From NCBI RefSeq assembly GCF_022458865.1, contig NZ_JAJNMU010000024.1:1-64000 (forward strand): a stretch of 64,000 nucleotides of DNA. Direction: 5' to 3'. A model generated the notes under the pieces. It searched no databases. It saw only the letters and a list, made by a program, of their open reading frames with translations, and was not told the DNA's origin. Numbering within the stretch: the stretch's first letter is position 1; every line of letters begins with the position of its first letter. Shown here one piece after another: positions 26,246 to 35,545 of this stretch. The translations under genes were made by a program, and so were the position numbers. Source of the stretch: Paenibacillus periandrae (GTDB lineage Bacteria; Bacillota; Bacilli; Paenibacillales; NBRC-103111).

Positions 26246-26547
26246 TGTAAAAGCCTCCTATAATTTTTTTGATCACAGATACAACCATGAAGGAAGGAAG
26301 GATTGAACTGAACATATCTCCAATCTATGGAAATTCTCCGCATCTGTTACTGATTCAAACGCCCATTTTATGGGCATTTGTACCAAAGCAAGCTATAGCA
26401 GCTGGAGCAGCATAAGAAAAGGCACCAAATGAATCGATCATTCACACAAACGAGTCTTTATAGGGAATTGAAAGAAAGCTCTGCTTGCTGTACAATTAGC
26501 CATATTAAATGAGAATTATTCTCATTATTGTCTGGGAGGACAACCAA
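26246..26547. other. Divergent control region between bacteriocin precursor and AraC-type regulator
   Basis: No gene. It holds the precursor's upstream region, a hairpin with arms GCCCAT and ATGGGC (26361-26375), and the Fur box of the regulator gene near the right end. I could not place a convincing promoter for the precursor. Confidence 0.5.
26508..26526. promoter_or_regulatory. Fur box upstream of the AraC/binding-protein regulator
   Basis: Perfect 19-bp palindrome AATGAGAAT-T-ATTCTCATT, containing the 7-1-7 Fur core TGAGAAT-T-ATTCTCA. It lies 22 bp before the true start at 26548 and shows that the in-frame ATG at 26509 is within the operator and not the start. Confidence 0.85.
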
Positions 26548-28209
26548 ATGAGTAAGGATATACATAATACGGAAGCAGCTATCGAGACCTTGTTCCAACA
26601 AACGCTCCTTGAGGTCAGCACTATCGAATATCTGGATAACGGTTCTTATCAGTGTGAAGAAGTCGACGAGCTTCACCATCATGTACTATTATTTATTGTT
26701 GGGGGCAGCGGTGAAATCATGTTGAATGATCAGATGCTGCAGCTTTCAAGCAAGCATGCGTTGCTGCTGCTTCCCGGTATGAAGGCTGCTATCAGCAGTA
26801 AGCACTCATCTAAGCTAAGATTGTATCGGGTCGCTTTTGAGCTATTTCGCCAGTCCGAATCCACGACTTTATATAGAGGGTATGAAAAAGAACGCTCCTT
26901 TCCGATACAAGGACAAATTGCGATACATCAGCACGCGTTATTGTACAGGCTTATCAAGCTTCTTTACGATAATCACCATTCTCTGGATGTAGCCATGCAG
27001 CTGCAGCAGTCGATCTATATGTACGCGATTTTACGTATGCTGCTTAAAGAAGCACAGACCGTTGTTTCGATCGATACATGGAATGCGTTTGAAAAGTCGG
27101 TACGCTATATGCAGGATGCTTATCACACGGATATCACTCTGGATAAGCTGGCTGATCTGGCAGGCTTGAACCCCTCTTATTATTCGACACTGTTCAAGCA
27201 AAAGATGGATAAAAGTCCGATTGAATATTTAACCGGCTTGCGAATGAACCGGGCCAAGGAGCTGCTGCTGCTCTCACAGGACAAGATTCGCAATGTGGCA
27301 CGTGAGGTCGGCTATAAGGATGAATTTTATTTCAGCCGTCGGTTCAAAGCCCAGTATGGCGTCGCACCCTCCGTATATCTGAAGCATCACCATAGCAATG
27401 TGGCCTCGCTATCCTACGCTTGCACCGATCATTTATACACACTTGGCATCGTCCCTTATGCGGCCAGAATCGATAAAGGCCCCAATACGATTACGGACCG
27501 GGTGCCCGAACCGCTGGAAAGCTCTCAGTCCTGGGACATCTGGAGACAGAAGCTGATCCGGGCCAAGCCGGATATGATTATGTGCAAAGAAAATATATCG
27601 CTTCAGGCGAGAACCAACATTGGCGATATCGCACCTATTATTGTGATTCCCTGGATGCAAAAGGATATCTTCCATCATCTACAGGAAATTGCCCAGCTGG
27701 TCGATAAGGAGCAGGCAGCCAGAGCATGGCGGGAGCGCCACGAACAGCGAGCAGAGCTCGCACGCAAAAAAATTGGGGGCGCTATCAGTAGTAAATCCGT
27801 TGCGATATGCACCTTTACCTCCAATGGGCTCCGCATTTACGGTGCACGCAATATGGGTCATGTTTTTTATCGTTCCCTGCAAATGCGCCCCCCTGAAAAG
27901 CTGAAAAGACAAATCGATAAGCATGATATTGGGACCGGACTGGTCTGGGTAGCCGCTTCTGCTGAGGAGATCGGTGATTACGAGGCGGATTACCTGCTGC
28001 TTGTGGTAAAGTCAGAGCAGGAGGCAAGAGCTGGCATGAAGCGGCTTCAGGCCACTGAGGCATGGCTTCGTTATCCGGCTGTTCAGGCTGGCAGGGTGTT
28101 CTTCATGAACTTCAATCAATGGCTGATTTACGCACCGGATTCAATTGATCGACAGCTGGAAGAAGCGGTCGCCCTGTTAGCCGGTTCAGGTGGAAGGCCG
28201 CTCATCTAA
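26548..28209 (+). CDS. AraC-family regulator fused to a siderophore-binding-protein domain (Btr-like)
   Basis: A 553-residue protein. Residues 1-150 form a cupin-like sensor part, about 165-265 the double AraC helix-turn-helix (LDKLADLAGLNPSYYSTLFK; NVAREVGYKDEFYFSRRFKA), and about 285-550 a TroA-like binding-protein fold usually found outside the cell. The same architecture occurs in Btr of Bacillus subtilis, which senses ferric bacillibactin in the cytoplasm and activates feuABC. Start chosen at ATG 26548 behind GGGAGGA. Fur box upstream; the uptake operon it should activate follows on the same strand. Confidence 0.88.
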   Translation: MSKDIHNTEAAIETLFQQTLLEVSTIEYLDNGSYQCEEVDELHHHVLLFIVGGSGEIMLNDQMLQLSSKHALLLLPGMKAAISSKHSSKLRLYRVAFELFRQSESTTLYRGYEKERSFPIQGQIAIHQHALLYRLIKLLYDNHHSLDVAMQLQQSIYMYAILRMLLKEAQTVVSIDTWNAFEKSVRYMQDAYHTDITLDKLADLAGLNPSYYSTLFKQKMDKSPIEYLTGLRMNRAKELLLLSQDKIRNVAREVGYKDEFYFSRRFKAQYGVAPSVYLKHHHSNVASLSYACTDHLYTLGIVPYAARIDKGPNTITDRVPEPLESSQSWDIWRQKLIRAKPDMIMCKENISLQARTNIGDIAPIIVIPWMQKDIFHHLQEIAQLVDKEQAARAWRERHEQRAELARKKIGGAISSKSVAICTFTSNGLRIYGARNMGHVFYRSLQMRPPEKLKRQIDKHDIGTGLVWVAASAEEIGDYEADYLLLVVKSEQEARAGMKRLQATEAWLRYPAVQAGRVFFMNFNQWLIYAPDSIDRQLEEAVALLAGSGGRPLI

Positions 28210-28275
28210 AAATAATCCATGTAATTAATCCCCCTTGTGTCATGGCATGATCAACGAATTGCCTGTATAATCAAC

Positions 28276-28294
28276 GAGAATGATTATCATTATT
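28276..28294. promoter_or_regulatory. Fur box upstream of the siderophore uptake operon
   Basis: GAGAATGATTATCATTATT matches the GATAATGATAATCATTATC consensus at 16 of 19 positions. A -10 TATAAT lies at 28266-28271 without a good -35, consistent with dependence on the upstream activator. Confidence 0.8.
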
Positions 28295-28312
28295 ATATAA
28301 GGGGGATCAAGA

Positions 28313-29362
28313 ATGAGATACGGAAGACAGCTTGGTATCGCCATCACCTATGTCCTGATGGCTATACTAATGCTTGCCTGCGGCAGCGCAGGCAGCAATC
28401 AGACTTCAAGCACCAACCCAGCTCCAACACTACCAACTGCAGGTACTTCATCATCAGGCAGTGCAGTAAGCGCGAATAAGGACACTTCAGCATCTCCTCA
28501 AGGTAGCCGGATTATTAAGCATGATCTAGGTGAAACCACGATTCAGGGCTCGCCGCAAAGAATTGTTGTTCTAGAGCTTGGTTTTATTGATGCGCTTCTT
28601 GATGTAGGGCTGAAGCCTCTAGGCGTTGCTGACGACAACAAGCCTAATCTGATAGTGGCGGATGCACTTAAAAAGATTGAAGGCTACACTGCCGTCGGTA
28701 TGCGCTCCCAGCCAAGTCTGGAGAAAATTAAGGTGCTGAACCCCGATTTAATCATTGCCGATACCGATCGCCACAAAAACGTGTATGCAGAATTATCGAA
28801 AATTGCTCCTACCCTTTCACTCAAAAATCTTAATGCCAACTATCAGGAGACGTTGGATGCAGCAGCTACGATAGGCAATGCGGTGGACAAAAAAAGTGAA
28901 ATGGACAAGGTACTCGAAGCCCATAAAACCAAGATGAAAGCACTGCAGGCCAAAGCAGCCGGCATCAAGAAAAGCGTGCTGCTGATCGGCAACACGGATA
29001 CGGAAATGACAGTACGTCATGCTGAGTTTTTCTCATCACAGCTGCTCAGTACGATTGGGTTTAACTATTTACTGAATAATAACCCCAAATTCGGTACAGT
29101 CGATCGCAATGTGAAAATGTCAATAGAACAACTATTGGAGCTTGATCCGGATATCGTTATTTTAATGTCGGGTGATGTGGATTTGAAGGATAAGGATGGC
29201 AACAGACCCGTTCATAAGGACCCTTTATGGCAGGAATTGAAGGCAGTCAAAACCAAACAAATGTTTGATGTTGATCGATATGCATGGTCGCTTCGCCGCA
29301 GCGTACAGGGCGCTAATGTGATGCTGGATCAAACCGAGAAAGAGATTTTGAAGCTGCAATAA
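28313..29362 (+). CDS. Ferric-siderophore-binding lipoprotein (FeuA/FepB-like)
   Basis: A 349-residue binding protein with a lipoprotein signal (lipobox LACG at about residue 23), a low-complexity Ser/Thr/Pro linker to about residue 65, and a TroA-type fold joined by a rigid helix (VLELGFIDALLDVGLKPLGVAD; LEKIKVLNPDLIIADTDRHKN). Catches the ferric siderophore outside the membrane. GGGGG ribosome-binding site, Fur box directly upstream. Chelator identity cannot be told; the Btr-type regulator hints at a catecholate. Confidence 0.88.
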   Translation: MRYGRQLGIAITYVLMAILMLACGSAGSNQTSSTNPAPTLPTAGTSSSGSAVSANKDTSASPQGSRIIKHDLGETTIQGSPQRIVVLELGFIDALLDVGLKPLGVADDNKPNLIVADALKKIEGYTAVGMRSQPSLEKIKVLNPDLIIADTDRHKNVYAELSKIAPTLSLKNLNANYQETLDAAATIGNAVDKKSEMDKVLEAHKTKMKALQAKAAGIKKSVLLIGNTDTEMTVRHAEFFSSQLLSTIGFNYLLNNNPKFGTVDRNVKMSIEQLLELDPDIVILMSGDVDLKDKDGNRPVHKDPLWQELKAVKTKQMFDVDRYAWSLRRSVQGANVMLDQTEKEILKLQ

Positions 29363-29431
29363 CTACTAACAGGCCGTATATCGGATTATGAACAGGTCAT
29401 TTGTTACTTTTGTCAGGAAGGAGGTATTGAA

Positions 29432-30472
29432 GTGAGCCGTCCAGCAGAACATGTCGCATCCTTATCTACCCCGCAGCAAATCAGCAAAACCGTATGGCTT
29501 TCGATAGCCGGGGTAATCATCCTGTTCTTTGTCTTGTTTTTATCCGTCTCTTTGGGGTCAACCATCATGCCGTTCTCGACCATCTGGGCCTCCATCTTCC
29601 ATAACGACGGCTCACGCGCACATATCATTCTCCAGAACGTGCGAATGCCGAGGATGATCGTGACGGCCTTTGTTGGAGCCAATTTGGCGGTCGCCGGTGC
29701 CTTGATGCAGGCTGTCACACGCAATGTGCTGGCATCCCCTGGCATATTCGGGATTAATGCCGGAGCAGCAGCAGCGGTCGTGTTTCTGACCGTTCAGGTT
29801 CCCTTTCTTTCCAGCGGCAATATGGTGTATGCGGCTTTTGTAGGCGGGGCTTGTGCGGCTGTGGTCGTCTATGCTATGGCTTCAGCTTTCAAGGGTAACC
29901 ATATGGAGGTTCATCTGGCGCTTACCGGAGTTGCCGTTCAAGCGATACTCTCTGCGCTTACTCAAGGAATGATTATTTTTAACGAGACACAAATGGATAG
30001 AGTGCTGTTCTGGCTAGCCGGTTCGGTGTCGTCGCGGAAATGGGAGCATGCTGAATTGATCATGTTGTGGAGTATACCTGCCCTGCTTGCTGCTTTCTCC
30101 TTCGGACGTGCGGCCTCTGTGCTCAGCTTGGGAGAGGAGCTGGCTCGTGCGCTGGGACAGCGAATTATGATTACGAGAAGCCTTATGGCGATTGTGGTGA
30201 TCATGCTGGCCGGTGTTTCGGTATCCATTGCCGGCCCGATCGGTTTTGTCGGTCTGATTGTCCCTCATATCGTCAGATATTTGATCGGTGTTGACTATAG
30301 ACTTGTTCTTCCATTATCTGCACTGTTCGGCTCGATCATGCTGGTGTTCGCTGATCTGGCTTCTCGCTATATCGTGTTTCCTTATGAAACACCCGTAGGC
30401 GTGGTCACTGCCTTGATCGGTACTCCTTTTTTTATTTACCTGGCTAGAAGACGTAAAAAGGAGGCGAAATAA
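29432..30472 (+). CDS. FecCD-family siderophore ABC permease
   Basis: A 346-residue permease with about ten membrane segments and FecCD signatures (LRNVRMPRMIVTAFVGANLAVAGA-type segment near residue 70, VSIAGPIGFVGLIVPHIVR near residue 265). GTG start behind GGAAGGAGG. It overlaps the second permease gene by one base (TAATG). Forms the membrane channel with that protein. Confidence 0.9.
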   Translation: MSRPAEHVASLSTPQQISKTVWLSIAGVIILFFVLFLSVSLGSTIMPFSTIWASIFHNDGSRAHIILQNVRMPRMIVTAFVGANLAVAGALMQAVTRNVLASPGIFGINAGAAAAVVFLTVQVPFLSSGNMVYAAFVGGACAAVVVYAMASAFKGNHMEVHLALTGVAVQAILSALTQGMIIFNETQMDRVLFWLAGSVSSRKWEHAELIMLWSIPALLAAFSFGRAASVLSLGEELARALGQRIMITRSLMAIVVIMLAGVSVSIAGPIGFVGLIVPHIVRYLIGVDYRLVLPLSALFGSIMLVFADLASRYIVFPYETPVGVVTALIGTPFFIYLARRRKKEAK

Positions 30473-31509
30473 TGTCGGTTCCTGCCTCCAACTCACTACG
30501 CAAATCCGTTATTCGAGACAGCACAGTTCGCCGGCGCCCCGCCATTATTGTGCTCCTCATTCTCGCTGTTGTGATTAGTGTAGTGATTAACATCGCCATC
30601 GGCGATGTGCGGATCCGCCCAGAGCAATTACTTCGTATGGTTACAGGCTCGGGCGATCCCCAGCTAAGCTCGATCATTATCAGCTACCGGCTGCCCCGGG
30701 TAGCGCTGGCTCTCCTTGTAGGTGCCAGTCTCGCAGTAGCCGGCGTTATCGCCCAGGGTGTGATGAGAAATCCGTTGGCTGCTCCGGATACGCTGGGTTT
30801 AACCGGGGGTGCAGGTCTGGCAGCAGTTATCGTTACGCTGCTCCTTCCCCACTCAGCGCCCTCCACATTAACTACGGCCGCATTTATGGGCGGCATTATT
30901 GCTGCCTGCGCGGTATATGCGTTGGCCTACCGTCATGGAGTTATTCCCGTTCGACTGGCATTGGTAGGTGTCGCAATCAGCGCTTTTTGTTCTGCGGGCA
31001 TCCAGCTGCTGGTGTCCAAATCGCTGCCGAATGTCAATGCAGCCTTAATCTGGCTTAGTGGAAGCCTCTGGGGTCGAACTTGGGACCAGGTCCTTCATAT
31101 GCTGCCATGGGTAGCAGTCGTCATTCCCTTGGCTTGGCTGATGGGGCTGCGGCTTGATATTACCAGACTAGGGGATCTGTCAGCCAAAGGCTTGGGTATT
31201 CATCTGGAGGGAACCCGCGTTATGCTGCTGGTCATGGCTGTTCTGCTAACCGCTGCTGCTGTTGCGGCTGCTGGTACGATCGGTTTTGTTGGTCTTATTA
31301 CACCGCATATGGCAAGGCGGCTTGTCGGTGCCAGACATCGTATTTTGATACCCGTAGCAGCACTGCTCGGTGGCTTGCTGGTGCTGATTGCCGATGCGCT
31401 CGGTCGCGGACTACTCCCACCTCTGGAAATTCCGGCAGGTTTAATCGTGTCCGTCATCGGCGGACCTTACTTTCTGTTTCTACTTTGGCGTCATTCGAGA
31501 CGCAAATAG
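30472..31509 (+). CDS. FecCD-family siderophore ABC permease
   Basis: A 345-residue partner permease (YRLPRVALALLVGASLAVAG near residue 65; AAGTIGFVGLITPHMARRL near residue 265). Translationally coupled to the first permease. No ATPase gene follows; in FeuABC-type systems a shared ATPase encoded elsewhere (YusV/FhuC type) fills this role, which I infer here. Confidence 0.9.
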   Translation: MSVPASNSLRKSVIRDSTVRRRPAIIVLLILAVVISVVINIAIGDVRIRPEQLLRMVTGSGDPQLSSIIISYRLPRVALALLVGASLAVAGVIAQGVMRNPLAAPDTLGLTGGAGLAAVIVTLLLPHSAPSTLTTAAFMGGIIAACAVYALAYRHGVIPVRLALVGVAISAFCSAGIQLLVSKSLPNVNAALIWLSGSLWGRTWDQVLHMLPWVAVVIPLAWLMGLRLDITRLGDLSAKGLGIHLEGTRVMLLVMAVLLTAAAVAAAGTIGFVGLITPHMARRLVGARHRILIPVAALLGGLLVLIADALGRGLLPPLEIPAGLIVSVIGGPYFLFLLWRHSRRK

Positions 31510-31563
31510 CCTGATCGATCATATGCAAACATATCCAAACCATGCTAAGGAGGAATTATTTTG

Positions 31564-32400
31564 ATGCAATACGCTGTTCATTCGTTTTCAGGAACAAATC
31601 TCACACTTTCCGAATTGATGGAGACTGCCACAACCTATGGTTATTCAGGACTGGAGCTGCGGGTCGGCGTCGGACACGCACATGGGGTCGAGCTTTCTGC
31701 GGACTCACTGCAAAGAGCAGAATGGAAACGTCTTGCAGCAGAGAGTGGAATACCAATCGTCTGCCTTGGCGTTTCGATTATATGCTCACGGCCCGATTCT
31801 GACAAAGAAATCGCTTCGGCCTTGGATTATATAAAGCTCGCTTCCGATGTGGGTGCCCCCCTCCTTCGGGTAGCCGGCGGCAAAATTCCTGCTGGCAGCA
31901 CACGCGAGCAAACACTGGAAACCATCGTAAGCGTGTTGAAGGCAATTCTTCCTACTGCCCGGGAGCTTGGGATTACCATTGGGATCGAGACCCATGATGA
32001 TTGGGCAGAGCCTGCACAGATGGCCAGCCTGATACGGGCAGTCAATGATCCACATGTGGTTGCCCTATGGGATGTTCTGCACACGAAACGTCGTGGACTT
32101 GCTGATCCAGCGGATGTGATCGCCCATTTGGGACCCTGGATCGGACATGTTCATTTTCACGATGCATCGTTTGATTCAGAGCACAAGGAGCATAAGCCGA
32201 TCGGGGAAGGCGATCTTGATTTTGCCAAAATTGCTGCTGCGCTCCAGAGTATCCACTATAACGGTTATGCCAGCGGAGAATGGTCCGGATGGGAGGAGCC
32301 TTACGAAACACATTTGCCTCGTGAGCTGAAAGCCTTCCAATCCTATATGGAACGTGCTGCCAAAGCCCTCCCTCCAATAGAACGAGCTTATAACACATAA
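31564..32400 (+). CDS. Sugar phosphate isomerase/epimerase-like TIM-barrel protein
   Basis: A 278-residue xylose-isomerase-like barrel: GIETHDDW and HVVALWDVLHTKR carry the typical metal-binding Glu/Asp/His, followed by HVHFHDAS and ASGEWSGWEEP (metal-binding Glu). AAGGAGG precedes both a TTG (31561) and an ATG (31564); I take the ATG, 10 nt away. Last gene of the Fur-boxed operon, ending at a strong terminator. In such operons members of this family may process the imported chelator, but no function is established here. Confidence 0.85.
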   Translation: MQYAVHSFSGTNLTLSELMETATTYGYSGLELRVGVGHAHGVELSADSLQRAEWKRLAAESGIPIVCLGVSIICSRPDSDKEIASALDYIKLASDVGAPLLRVAGGKIPAGSTREQTLETIVSVLKAILPTARELGITIGIETHDDWAEPAQMASLIRAVNDPHVVALWDVLHTKRRGLADPADVIAHLGPWIGHVHFHDASFDSEHKEHKPIGEGDLDFAKIAAALQSIHYNGYASGEWSGWEEPYETHLPRELKAFQSYMERAAKALPPIERAYNT

Positions 32401-32418
32401 ACTGAAATCCATACAAAA

Positions 32419-32465
32419 ATTGCCAATTAATCGGTCCTCTGACTGAAATAATTGGCAATTTTTTT
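32419..32465 (+). terminator. Terminator of the siderophore operon
   Basis: Perfect 11-bp arms ATTGCCAATTA (32419-32429) and TAATTGGCAAT (32449-32459) followed by seven T residues. Confidence 0.9.
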
Positions 32466-32508
32466 GACAATCAACAGTAACAACTCATGTAAATCGGCAG
32501 TTCCATAG

Positions 32509-32661
32509 TTATTTATGAATCCAGCTATCATGTAACCATTTTTCTGTGACCCGACCGTTATTCCATATAATATCTCGTTCAAATGTAATTATCTTCCCTC
32601 CTGGACCTACGATCAACCAAGCATAGTCATCCTTTTCAGGTGAATAGCATTTATATTTCAT
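32509..32661 (-). CDS. Small protein of unknown family (50 residues)
   Basis: ATG 32661 to TAA, reading MKYKCYSPEKDDYAWLIVG, then KIITFERDIIW and EKWLHDSWIHK. The composition is protein-like (W/Y-rich, amphipathic) and its start overlaps the stop of the upstream remnant (ATGAAATATAA), as in coupled genes. No ribosome-binding site of its own. I do not recognise the family. Confidence 0.35.
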   Translation of the reverse strand: MKYKCYSPEKDDYAWLIVGPGGKIITFERDIIWNNGRVTEKWLHDSWIHK

Positions 32662-32794
32662 TCCCGATACGGTTGATCGTACGTTGTTGTTTCCATTGAT
32701 CTAACACAACCGCCAATGCTTCAAATGTTAGAAAATAGCTTCCCAGCTTTAGCAGGTTCAGTACAACAATCGGACCAAGAGTTGCTCCTGAATA
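32651..32794 (-). pseudogene. C-terminal remnant of an unidentified small gene
   Basis: Forty-seven codons ending at TAA 32651-32653, with a hydrophobic-to-amphipathic reading (VVLNLLKLGSYFLTFEALA, then VVLDQWKQQRTINRIGNEI). There is no start codon and an in-frame TAA at the left edge, next to the MFS remnant. Probably the 3' end of a gene that once preceded the 50-residue frame at 32509. Confidence 0.3.
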
Positions 32795-33033
32795 TTACAA
32801 ACCCGATTGTAGTTACCCTTTTATCCGCAGGGAACATTTCCACCACATAGGCAAGTACAGCGGGAGCGAATGCTGCCGCTGCCAGGCCCTGTACCGCACG
32901 AAGTACAATTAAACTGGACGGGTTTTTCACTAAACCCAAAGTTGGCGTAATGAGCAGCAACGCAACTAACCCGGATAGCATCATTTGTTTGCGGCCATAA
33001 CGATCAGATAAAGGACTGAATAATAAGCCCCTT
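32795..33033 (-). pseudogene. Internal fragment of an MFS transporter
   Basis: On the minus strand the reading FSPLSDRYGRKQMML is motif A of a major facilitator protein, followed by two membrane segments and VVEMFPADKRVTTIGFV. About 75 of the expected 400 residues remain; the first membrane segment and everything after the fourth are missing. The frame breaks at about 32795 and its upstream end runs into a terminator at 33033. Confidence 0.65.
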
Positions 33034-33057
33034 TTATGTCAAATTGAGAAGGGGCTT
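33025..33057 (-). terminator. Terminator of the tautomerase gene
   Basis: Arms AAGCCCCTT (33025-33033) and AAGGGGCTT (33049-33057) just downstream of the tautomerase stop; the following T tract is weak (ATTATT). Confidence 0.6.
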
Positions 33058-33072
33058 CTTCTTCGCAAGCGA

Positions 33073-33303
33073 TTAAGCTTCCAATTTCAGTTCAGTGATT
33101 CGACTGTTTTCCAGAAAGTCAGGATCAGCTGCTATTGCACCTGCCTGTCCCCAATTTACCAAGGGAGTATCGCGTAAAATAACCAAAATTTTATCAGGCG
33201 GGATATTGAACAGCTTATTCGTGACAACAGTCAATTCCTTAATCCATTCTTTCTTTTGTTCTTCGTTGAAGCCTTCCCAGCAGTCAATATTGATAATTGG
33301 CAT
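33073..33303 (-). CDS. 4-oxalocrotonate tautomerase-like small enzyme
   Basis: Start placed at ATG 33303, after GGGAG, so that the mature protein begins with proline (MPIINIDCWEG): the N-terminal Pro is the catalytic base of this superfamily and would be buried with the five-codon longer start. 76 residues, as usual for the family, with NIPPDKILVILRDTP and WGQAG typical of the YusQ/YwhB-like branch. Single gene; substrate unknown. Confidence 0.85.
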   Translation of the reverse strand: MPIINIDCWEGFNEEQKKEWIKELTVVTNKLFNIPPDKILVILRDTPLVNWGQAGAIAADPDFLENSRITELKLEA

Positions 33304-33454
33304 AAGATCATCTCCCATATTATTTTAGCTAAATCATCTCCATAAATTAGCTGCATTTATTGTAACATATTTACAAACTAAGTCAATTATTTTCGTATTA
33401 GTAAATTACCTTTCATTTTGTATACGTGAATTTATAGTCCTATGAAAAACTAAA

Positions 33455-33479
33455 AAGAGTCACGATTTACGCGACTCTT
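33455..33479. terminator. Terminator, chiefly for the gene at 33504
   Basis: Arms AAGAGTC and GACTCTT with T-rich flank on the minus strand (CTTTTTAGTTTTT). Confidence 0.75.
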
Positions 33480-33503
33480 CCTTTAATAGTAAGTTCGAAG
33501 CCT

Positions 33504-33935
33504 TTATGGCAGCAGTCCCATATACATAAGCTCTGATGGATTAGCGGGGTTGTGGCCCAAGCCGACCCGATCTCCCGCACGCGGAATTTGGATTTTCGAT
33601 ACGATTGTTTCCAATGTCTTCTGGGATGTGCTCCCATCGTTCTCTATCACATTCAACACGAGAACAACGACCGGATCGAAATTGATGAGCTTGCCTGTGT
33701 CTGTTACCGATACAACAATAGCAGTTGCGCTAATCGGCACGGTGCCGCTTGATGCTAATTGTGCCTGTTTCGCCGATTCCAGGCTTTGGTTGATGAGATT
33801 CCTATGCTCCTTGGAAACCGTGCTTTTCATAAACAGCCCCGTCAATCCTTTATTCATCAGATTATCTGCCTGCTCCAAAGCATCCTGCGGTTTTTTATTT
33901 TTTCCGAATCCGAACATACGCATCACGCCTCTCAT
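33504..33935 (-). CDS. Hypothetical protein, small soluble
   Basis: Up to 143 residues; the real start may be ATG 33923 or 33917 (GAGAGG lies just upstream of the first ATG, about 10 nt before 33917). N-terminus FGFGKNKKPQDALEQA, a helical first half, then a beta-rich second half (VSVTDTGKLINFDPVVVLVLNV; IPRAGDRVGLGHNP) like a small barrel. No signal peptide or membrane segment. I do not recognise the family. It lies 209 bp downstream of the XRE-TPR gene, same strand. Confidence 0.65.
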   Translation of the reverse strand: MRGVMRMFGFGKNKKPQDALEQADNLMNKGLTGLFMKSTVSKEHRNLINQSLESAKQAQLASSGTVPISATAIVVSVTDTGKLINFDPVVVLVLNVIENDGSTSQKTLETIVSKIQIPRAGDRVGLGHNPANPSELMYMGLLP

Positions 33936-34143
33936 TGTTTGATTTGTCGCTGTATATTAAGTGTAAACGACCGTCATTAAGCCGACAATAGTATCAGCGA
34001 CATACAAACAAGTCAGGGATAAGGCAAGTTTTTCTGTTGTTTACGCTTCGCTTTTTTTCAAAAAGCGCTTATTTTGCAAAAATTTGGGTCTAATACATCA
34101 TTCATGGGTCCCTGTCGCTCCAAAGTTTTGTTTAAATTATTGT

Positions 34144-35445
34144 TTAATTTGGACTGGAAGACCCCCCTCCTCCACTATTTCTTAACAAATACACAAGCTT
34201 CCGATAATACATAGATGATTCCTTGTAACGACGACCTTCCTCAGAGACGACTGCCAATGATTCATAGAGCTGCTCGAGACGCATCGCATGCTGAGTAGCT
34301 TCGAAATAGGGCAAACATTCCAGTGCCCGGCTTTGAAATATCTCCATATCCTCTAGCGCGAGCGCCATTTGACTTTCATAAAAGGCCAGCGCCATTCTTT
34401 GATCCGTGCCCGTGTGGGAGATGCGCAGCCGCTCAATTCCTTGTGTAAGCATTCCCCAATTTTTCTGGGCAAAAGCGGCTTCACAGCGATAAATGGTTAT
34501 AACCGGCTCGAGCAGCTGTTGGGATTCCACTGGCTCATTGGCGAGTATGGACTCGAATCGGGCGATTTCGTCCAACGCTTTATCCGACTCTCCCGTCATC
34601 GTTAACATAACGATCCGGTTGTTCATAATTGTCGTGAACACGTCGCCAGGCTGCTGCAAATAAACTAGATTAGCTTCGGCCATTGAAAGAGCACGTAATG
34701 CTTCTTGCATAAGCCCCATCGCAAAGCAGTAGCCGCTGTAAGCCACATACAGCCCGGATAGACGATGAAACAATCGATCATCGACGATTTGCTGCATCGT
34801 CTGCTCGAACACCTGCTTTGCCTGTTCGTATTGCTTCAGCAGAACACACGCTTCCATCCTGATATTTTGTGTCGTCAGCCATATTTCCGTCCCCGATTCC
34901 ACAAGACTGTTTAAGCGATTCACATCGTTCAGCACGTCGGAGTAGCTGCTCTTGGAGCGAAAATGCTGGATTCTATATAGCAAAAGCGCTTTTTTCAAGG
35001 GCAGCGGCAGTTCAATTTCGTCAGACCTTCCGTATTTCTCTAAATAATGGTTCAAGTAGGACTGATGCAAATAGTCATAAGCGCTCTGATTGTTCATCTG
35101 TTGGTAATAAACGGCTTTCATTAAAGAAGTCGTTAGCTCGACGACGAGTGCATCGTCGCGATCATCCAGAGTATCCACGTAAGTTTCGGATACGTTCTGC
35201 CCTGACATGGTCTGGAAAATGCTCTCCGCCCGCTGCGTCGTAGGCTCATCGGTTGCCGCCGCTTTGGTCAAATAGGTAACGGGGACGCCGAGACGGCCCG
35301 CGATATGCTCTGCCAAATCATCGGCAAATGGATACCTTCCTGCCAAAATGTTGGCAAAATGAGACTGCGTGACGAGTCCCTCCACGAGGTCTTTCCGCGA
35401 TATTTGCTTTTTCTTGCACAGAAGCTCGATACGTTCCTTGAGCAT
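34144..35445 (-). CDS. XRE helix-turn-helix regulator with TPR-like sensor domain
   Basis: A 433-residue protein. Residues 5-60 are an XRE-type helix-turn-helix (LCKKKQISRKDLVEGLVTQSHFANILAGR). The rest is all-helical and repeats about every 35-40 residues, as in the TPR domains of peptide-sensing RRNPP regulators (PlcR/NprR). No short signal-peptide gene is visible next to it, so peptide control is only a possibility. GGGGGAG site before ATG. Single-gene unit. Confidence 0.82.
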   Translation of the reverse strand: MLKERIELLCKKKQISRKDLVEGLVTQSHFANILAGRYPFADDLAEHIAGRLGVPVTYLTKAAATDEPTTQRAESIFQTMSGQNVSETYVDTLDDRDDALVVELTTSLMKAVYYQQMNNQSAYDYLHQSYLNHYLEKYGRSDEIELPLPLKKALLLYRIQHFRSKSSYSDVLNDVNRLNSLVESGTEIWLTTQNIRMEACVLLKQYEQAKQVFEQTMQQIVDDRLFHRLSGLYVAYSGYCFAMGLMQEALRALSMAEANLVYLQQPGDVFTTIMNNRIVMLTMTGESDKALDEIARFESILANEPVESQQLLEPVITIYRCEAAFAQKNWGMLTQGIERLRISHTGTDQRMALAFYESQMALALEDMEIFQSRALECLPYFEATQHAMRLEQLYESLAVVSEEGRRYKESSMYYRKLVYLLRNSGGGGSSSPN

Positions 35446-35545
35446 GAGGCTCTCCCCCGCTTTCTGAAGCTTATTTTACAAGCTAGCTGGTCCCGAATCC
35501 AGTGTAAACAGTCCTATTCGTGGAATCATATGAAGACAGCAGAAA

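Noticed and set aside
26361..26375. Hairpin GCCCAT-TTT-ATGGGC as a terminator
   Set aside because: No T run on either strand and no gene ending there; function unclear.
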